A stretch of DNA of 64,000 nt from Tetrahymena thermophila SB210 (Eukaryota; Ciliophora; Oligohymenophorea; Hymenostomatida; Tetrahymenidae), in contig NW_002476044.1 in the NCBI RefSeq assembly GCF_000189635.1, positions 24,425 through 88,424 on the forward strand. Direction: 5' to 3'. Position numbers and translations under genes: made by a program. Positions 63,701-64,000 of the stretch are shown piece by piece (the first letter of the stretch is position 1; each line of letters starts with the position of its first letter). The notes under the pieces are model-generated. The model was not told the DNA's origin. It did no database searches and saw only the letters and a program-made list of their open reading frames with translations.

Positions 63701-64000
63701 TTATGCAATAATATAAATTAAAGATGAAAAAATATAAGTTAAAGCTGTTTAAGAAATATTTAAAACATTTAATATAGAGGATTATTCTAATTTAATAGAT
63801 TATCTAGATGAAATCATTAAAATAATGAAATACTTTCTCCTAAGTAACTGTAGTGAATACTATCAATATCTAAAAGAAGTGCAGCTAATTCTTATTATTT
63901 ATCAGCTCATATTAATAGCTTTTATATTTGGCTTTTGCTGGTATGCGTTTAGCAGTGTATTAGCTTAACAAATCACAAAATTTAAGCATCATTTATAGGT
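57781..64000 (+). CDS. Large multi-span membrane protein with a PAS domain, copy 2 (3' end cut by the window)
   Basis: Exons 57781-58366, 58699-63063, 63267-63450 and 63503 to beyond 64000 give about 1877 codons inside the window. The counterpart in copy 1 stops 20-25 codons further on. Exon 1 (586 nt) and exon 3 (184 nt) have exactly the same lengths as in copy 1. Exon 2 is 75 nt longer, mainly from extra residues near 60020 and 61650-61700 in the low-complexity region, and stays in frame. It has the same membrane spans, the PAS-like domain (SCVIYA, MPPN, GFIFPIKVDVRLNY) and C-terminal spans. Differences cluster in the Gln/Asn-rich linker, while the PAS core and the spans are nearly unchanged, which suggests selection for function. 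Likely a membrane sensor of unknown ligand; it lies downstream of exchanger copy 6. Confidence 0.82.

Overview
The window reads as macronuclear DNA of a Tetrahymena-like oligohymenophorean ciliate. It is very AT-rich. Long reading frames appear only when TAA and TAG are read as glutamine and TGA is the only stop. The genes carry short AT-rich GT...AG introns. I fixed exon joins by keeping the frame open, by family similarity and by comparing paralogues inside the window. For every fully sequenced gene whose exons I joined throughout (the glutamate synthase, the second kinase-like gene, all six exchangers and the first PAS gene), the summed exon length is a multiple of three and ends in TGA.

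Left part (1868-11032, +): one nine-exon gene for a 2681-residue glutamate synthase with an unusual domain order. It runs FMN-barrel C-terminal part, GXGXG helix, a second GXGXG-like helix, central domain, FMN-barrel N-terminal part, an adrenodoxin-reductase-type FAD/NADP module, and a C-terminal class II glutamine amidotransferase. The usual order starts with the amidotransferase and ends with a GltD-type reductase. The N-terminus looks like a mitochondrial presequence.

Next (11781-20146, -): two tandem paralogues with a degenerate kinase-like segment and a leucine-rich-repeat-like C-terminal half. The first contains a 100-N assembly gap. A divergent LRR gene built from short exons follows (20667-22389, +).

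Right part (23601-64000, +): a tandem array of six apparently intact CPA1-type Na+/H+ exchangers (698-703 residues) with the same three-exon layout. At least two decayed copies are interspersed. Two large PAS-containing multi-membrane-span proteins (1875 residues, and a second one cut by the window end) sit within the array. Each follows an exchanger copy: a decayed one at 39221-40440 and an intact one at 53581-56013. Exchanger, spacer and PAS gene therefore look like one duplicated unit of roughly 9 kb. The array shows gene birth and death: duplicated upstream regions, exon relics, and a TTAG repeat expansion inside a pseudogene.

No rRNA, tRNA or CRISPR array was recognised. The most noteworthy items are the rearranged glutamate synthase, with an internal catalytic cysteine and one missing Fe-S cysteine, and the exchanger/PAS array.
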